DNA of 64,000 nt, from contig JAPPKD010000079.1 in assembly GCA_028820215.1 (NCBI GenBank), forward strand, positions 10,799 to 74,798, in the 5' to 3' direction. A model generated the notes under the pieces. It had not been told where the DNA came from. It searched no databases and saw only the letters and a program-made list of their open reading frames with translations. The translations under genes and the position numbers were made by a program. The stretch's first letter is position 1. The number at the start of each line of letters is the position of its first letter. Origin of the DNA: Spirochaetaceae bacterium (GTDB taxonomy: Bacteria; Spirochaetota; Spirochaetia; SZUA-6; Bin103). Positions 62,167 to 64,000 of this stretch are shown here, one piece after another.

Positions 62167-64000
62167 CCGGCCCGACACCCCCGGACGAGGGTCCGGCAGG
62201 CGGCCAGGCGCGGGCCGTGGAGCTGCTCGGCCTGCCGGGCGTGCTGGCGCAGGTCGCCGAGTACTGTGCGGGAGAGGAAGGACGGCGCCAGGTGCTCGCC
62301 AGCCGTGTCTTTGACGACCCGCAGTCGGTGCTGGCCGAACGGGAGCCTGCGGTGGAGCTGCGGCGCCTTCTGGAGTCGGGCTTCCATGTGCCCGAGATGG
62401 ACCTGCCGGAGATCGGCGTGTCGCTCGGCCGCCTGCGGCGCGGGGCGCAGTGGCTCGATCCGGCGGAGTTGGCGGCCGTCGGCCGGCTTGCGGGCACGGC
62501 GGAGTCGATCCGCGGGTCACTCGCCGAGGTCGCCGATCCCGTCGAGCGCCCCGCGCTGTACGGCCTGCACGCCGAGCTGCCGGGGCTGCGATCGCTGGCT
62601 GCCGAGGTGCGGCGGGTGGTGGGCGCCGACGGGACGGTGCAGGACCACGCCATCCCGGAGCTGGCGCGGGTGAAGCGCGACCTGCGGCGGCTGCAGATGC
62701 AGATCGAGACGGCGGCCGGGGAGCTGATGGCCGATCCCGCCCTGCGCGGTTGCTTCAACGGCAGCGTGCCGACCCAGCGCGGCGGTCGGACCGTGGTGCC
62801 GCTGAAAGCCACTCACCGCGCCCGCATGCCCGGCGTCGTGCACGAGGTGTCGGCAAGCGGCGCCACGCTCTACGTCGAGCCGCTCCGCGACGTGGAGGCC
62901 AACAACGCCGTGGTGGCGGCCCGCGACCGGTACGCGGCCGAGGTGCGCCGCGTCCTCCACGAGCTGACCGGCGCCGTGGCGCGGGAGCGGCCGTCCCTGG
63001 AGCGCGCTGCGGCGGTCACGGCGCGCTTCGACTGCGTGCAGGCACGGGCGCGCTACGCGCGGGCACACGCGGCCGTCGCCGCACCGGTCGGTCCGCTGGC
63101 CCTGCACGGAGCTCGCCATCCCGAGCTTGGCGCGGCGGCGGTGCCGCTGGACGTGAGCATGCCGCCCGAGGCGCACATCCTGGTCATCACGGGGCCCAAC
63201 ACAGGCGGCAAGACGGTCTGCCTGAAGACGGTGGGGCTGCTCTGCCTGATGAATCAGGCGGGAATGGAGATCCCGGCCGGTCCGGACTCGACCCTGCCGA
63301 TCTACCGCGGCATCTACGCCGACATCGGCGACGAGCAGTCGATCGCCACCTCCCTGTCCACCTTTTCCGCGCACGTCGAGCATCTGGCCGCCATCGTCCG
63401 GGACGCCACCGCGCGTTCGCTGGTGCTGATCGACGAGCTGGGCACCGGCACCGACCCGGAGGAAGGGATCGCCCTGTCGCGGGCGCTGCTCGACCGGTTC
63501 CTGGCCGCGGGAGTGACGGCCATGGCCACGACCCATCACGGGGCGCTGAAGGTGTACGCCTATACCGAGTGCGGCGTCGCCAACGCCTCGATGGAGTTCG
63601 ACTCGCGCACGCTGCGGCCGACCTACCGGGTCATCGAGGGTATGCCGGGCGAGAGCCACGCGCTGGACATCGCCCGCCGTCACCGGATGCCGGGTGCCGT
63701 GATCGAGCGCGCCGCAAGGCTGCTGGACGCCGGGCGTACCGAGGAGGGCCGGATCATCAACGCGCTGACGCGCCGGCAACGGGAGCAGGAGCGGGAGGAG
63801 CGCGAGCTGCGCGAGCGCGCGGCCGCGCTTGCCCGGCGGGAGGCCGAGCTGGAGGCGGACCGGGCGGCGCTCACGCAGCGCGAGCGCGAGCAGCACCGGC
63901 GGGCGGCCGGCGATCTGGGCCGCTTTCTGGCCGAGGCGCGCCGCGACGTGGAGCGCGCCATCCGATCGGTGCGCGCGACCACCCAGGCGGAGGGCGGAGG
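62163..64000 (+). CDS. mutS2: MutS2-family ATPase (3' end beyond window)
   Basis: The frame is open from ATG 62163 to the window end, giving 612 residues with no stop. It carries the MutS core: ILVITGPNTGGKTVCLKT (Walker A, about residue 345), LVLIDELGTGTDPEEG (Walker B), TTHHGALK and GMPGESHALDIARRH. A charged coiled coil (REQEREERELRERAAALARR) then starts. The mismatch-recognition domain of MutS is absent, which marks MutS2. MutS2 rescues collided ribosomes or limits recombination through a C-terminal Smr domain, which would lie beyond the window. It overlaps rsgA at ATGA. No open frame on the other strand here looks real. Confidence 0.93.
   Translation, partial: MTGPTPPDEGPAGGQARAVELLGLPGVLAQVAEYCAGEEGRRQVLASRVFDDPQSVLAEREPAVELRRLLESGFHVPEMDLPEIGVSLGRLRRGAQWLDPAELAAVGRLAGTAESIRGSLAEVADPVERPALYGLHAELPGLRSLAAEVRRVVGADGTVQDHAIPELARVKRDLRRLQMQIETAAGELMADPALRGCFNGSVPTQRGGRTVVPLKATHRARMPGVVHEVSASGATLYVEPLRDVEANNAVVAARDRYAAEVRRVLHELTGAVARERPSLERAAAVTARFDCVQARARYARAHAAVAAPVGPLALHGARHPELGAAAVPLDVSMPPEAHILVITGPNTGGKTVCLKTVGLLCLMNQAGMEIPAGPDSTLPIYRGIYADIGDEQSIATSLSTFSAHVEHLAAIVRDATARSLVLIDELGTGTDPEEGIALSRALLDRFLAAGVTAMATTHHGALKVYAYTECGVANASMEFDSRTLRPTYRVIEGMPGESHALDIARRHRMPGAVIERAARLLDAGRTEEGRIINALTRRQREQEREERELRERAAALARREAELEADRAALTQREREQHRRAAGDLGRFLAEARRDVERAIRSVRATTQAEGG

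Noticed and set aside
62517..63896. A 459-codon minus-strand frame at the window end
   Set aside because: It is antisense to MutS2, whose Walker motifs are unmistakable in the plus-strand frame.

Overview
The window is a continuous stretch of very GC-rich bacterial chromosome. The most likely source is an uncultured member of the Spirochaetes. This rests on gene order: dnaG, rpoD, a zinc-ribbon coiled-coil gene, rnpB, a TPR gene, mreB, mreC, mreD, mrdA and rodA follow one another in the order I recall from Treponema pallidum. The rpsP-khpA-rimM-trmD-rplS and rpmF-acpP-rnc clusters and a short SMC protein fit the same phylum. No phage, insertion sequence, CRISPR array or resistance gene is visible.

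Positions 1 to about 15450 are accessory and look like a glycan-use locus. It holds the end of a sialidase-like protein, a sugar-binding protein, two CUT1 permeases, a heparinase II/III-type lyase with an unknown partner, two near-copies of a mannonate-dehydratase-like enzyme flanking a SelA-fold PLP enzyme, an FG-GAP repeat protein and a glycoside-hydrolase-like protein. The inferred theme is cleavage of uronic-acid-containing polysaccharide, import, and sugar-acid breakdown. No transport ATPase is present.

Positions 15500 to 25031 hold rnhB, smc, an FtsH-like membrane AAA protease, and a minus-strand set of three lipoproteins: an S41-type protein lacking its catalytic residues and two tandem beta-propellers. 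Positions 25073 to 36859 are mainly translation genes: ffh, rpsP to rplS, a YraN set, rpmF-acpP-rnc, cca, a thiamine pyrophosphokinase, aroH, tRNA-Thr, tRNA-Tyr and mltG. Positions 36894 to 48846 run from dnaG through the rod-shape genes. Positions 48657 to 64000 hold mazG, a FabH-like synthase, an HNH nuclease, an amidase, tRNA-Val, a YcgR/YcgQ-like permease pair, pdxS-pdxT, yggS, a RluA-type synthase, rsgA and mutS2, which runs off the window.

Genes are densely packed, with many ATGA, GTGA or TTGA stop/start overlaps, and no gene-free stretch exceeds about 215 bases (29792-30005). Two almost pure G/C tracts (15209-15383 and 35552-35670) break otherwise normal genes and look like sequence artefacts. 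The best promoter matches share a TTGAC(A/G) -35 box and an 18-base spacer.
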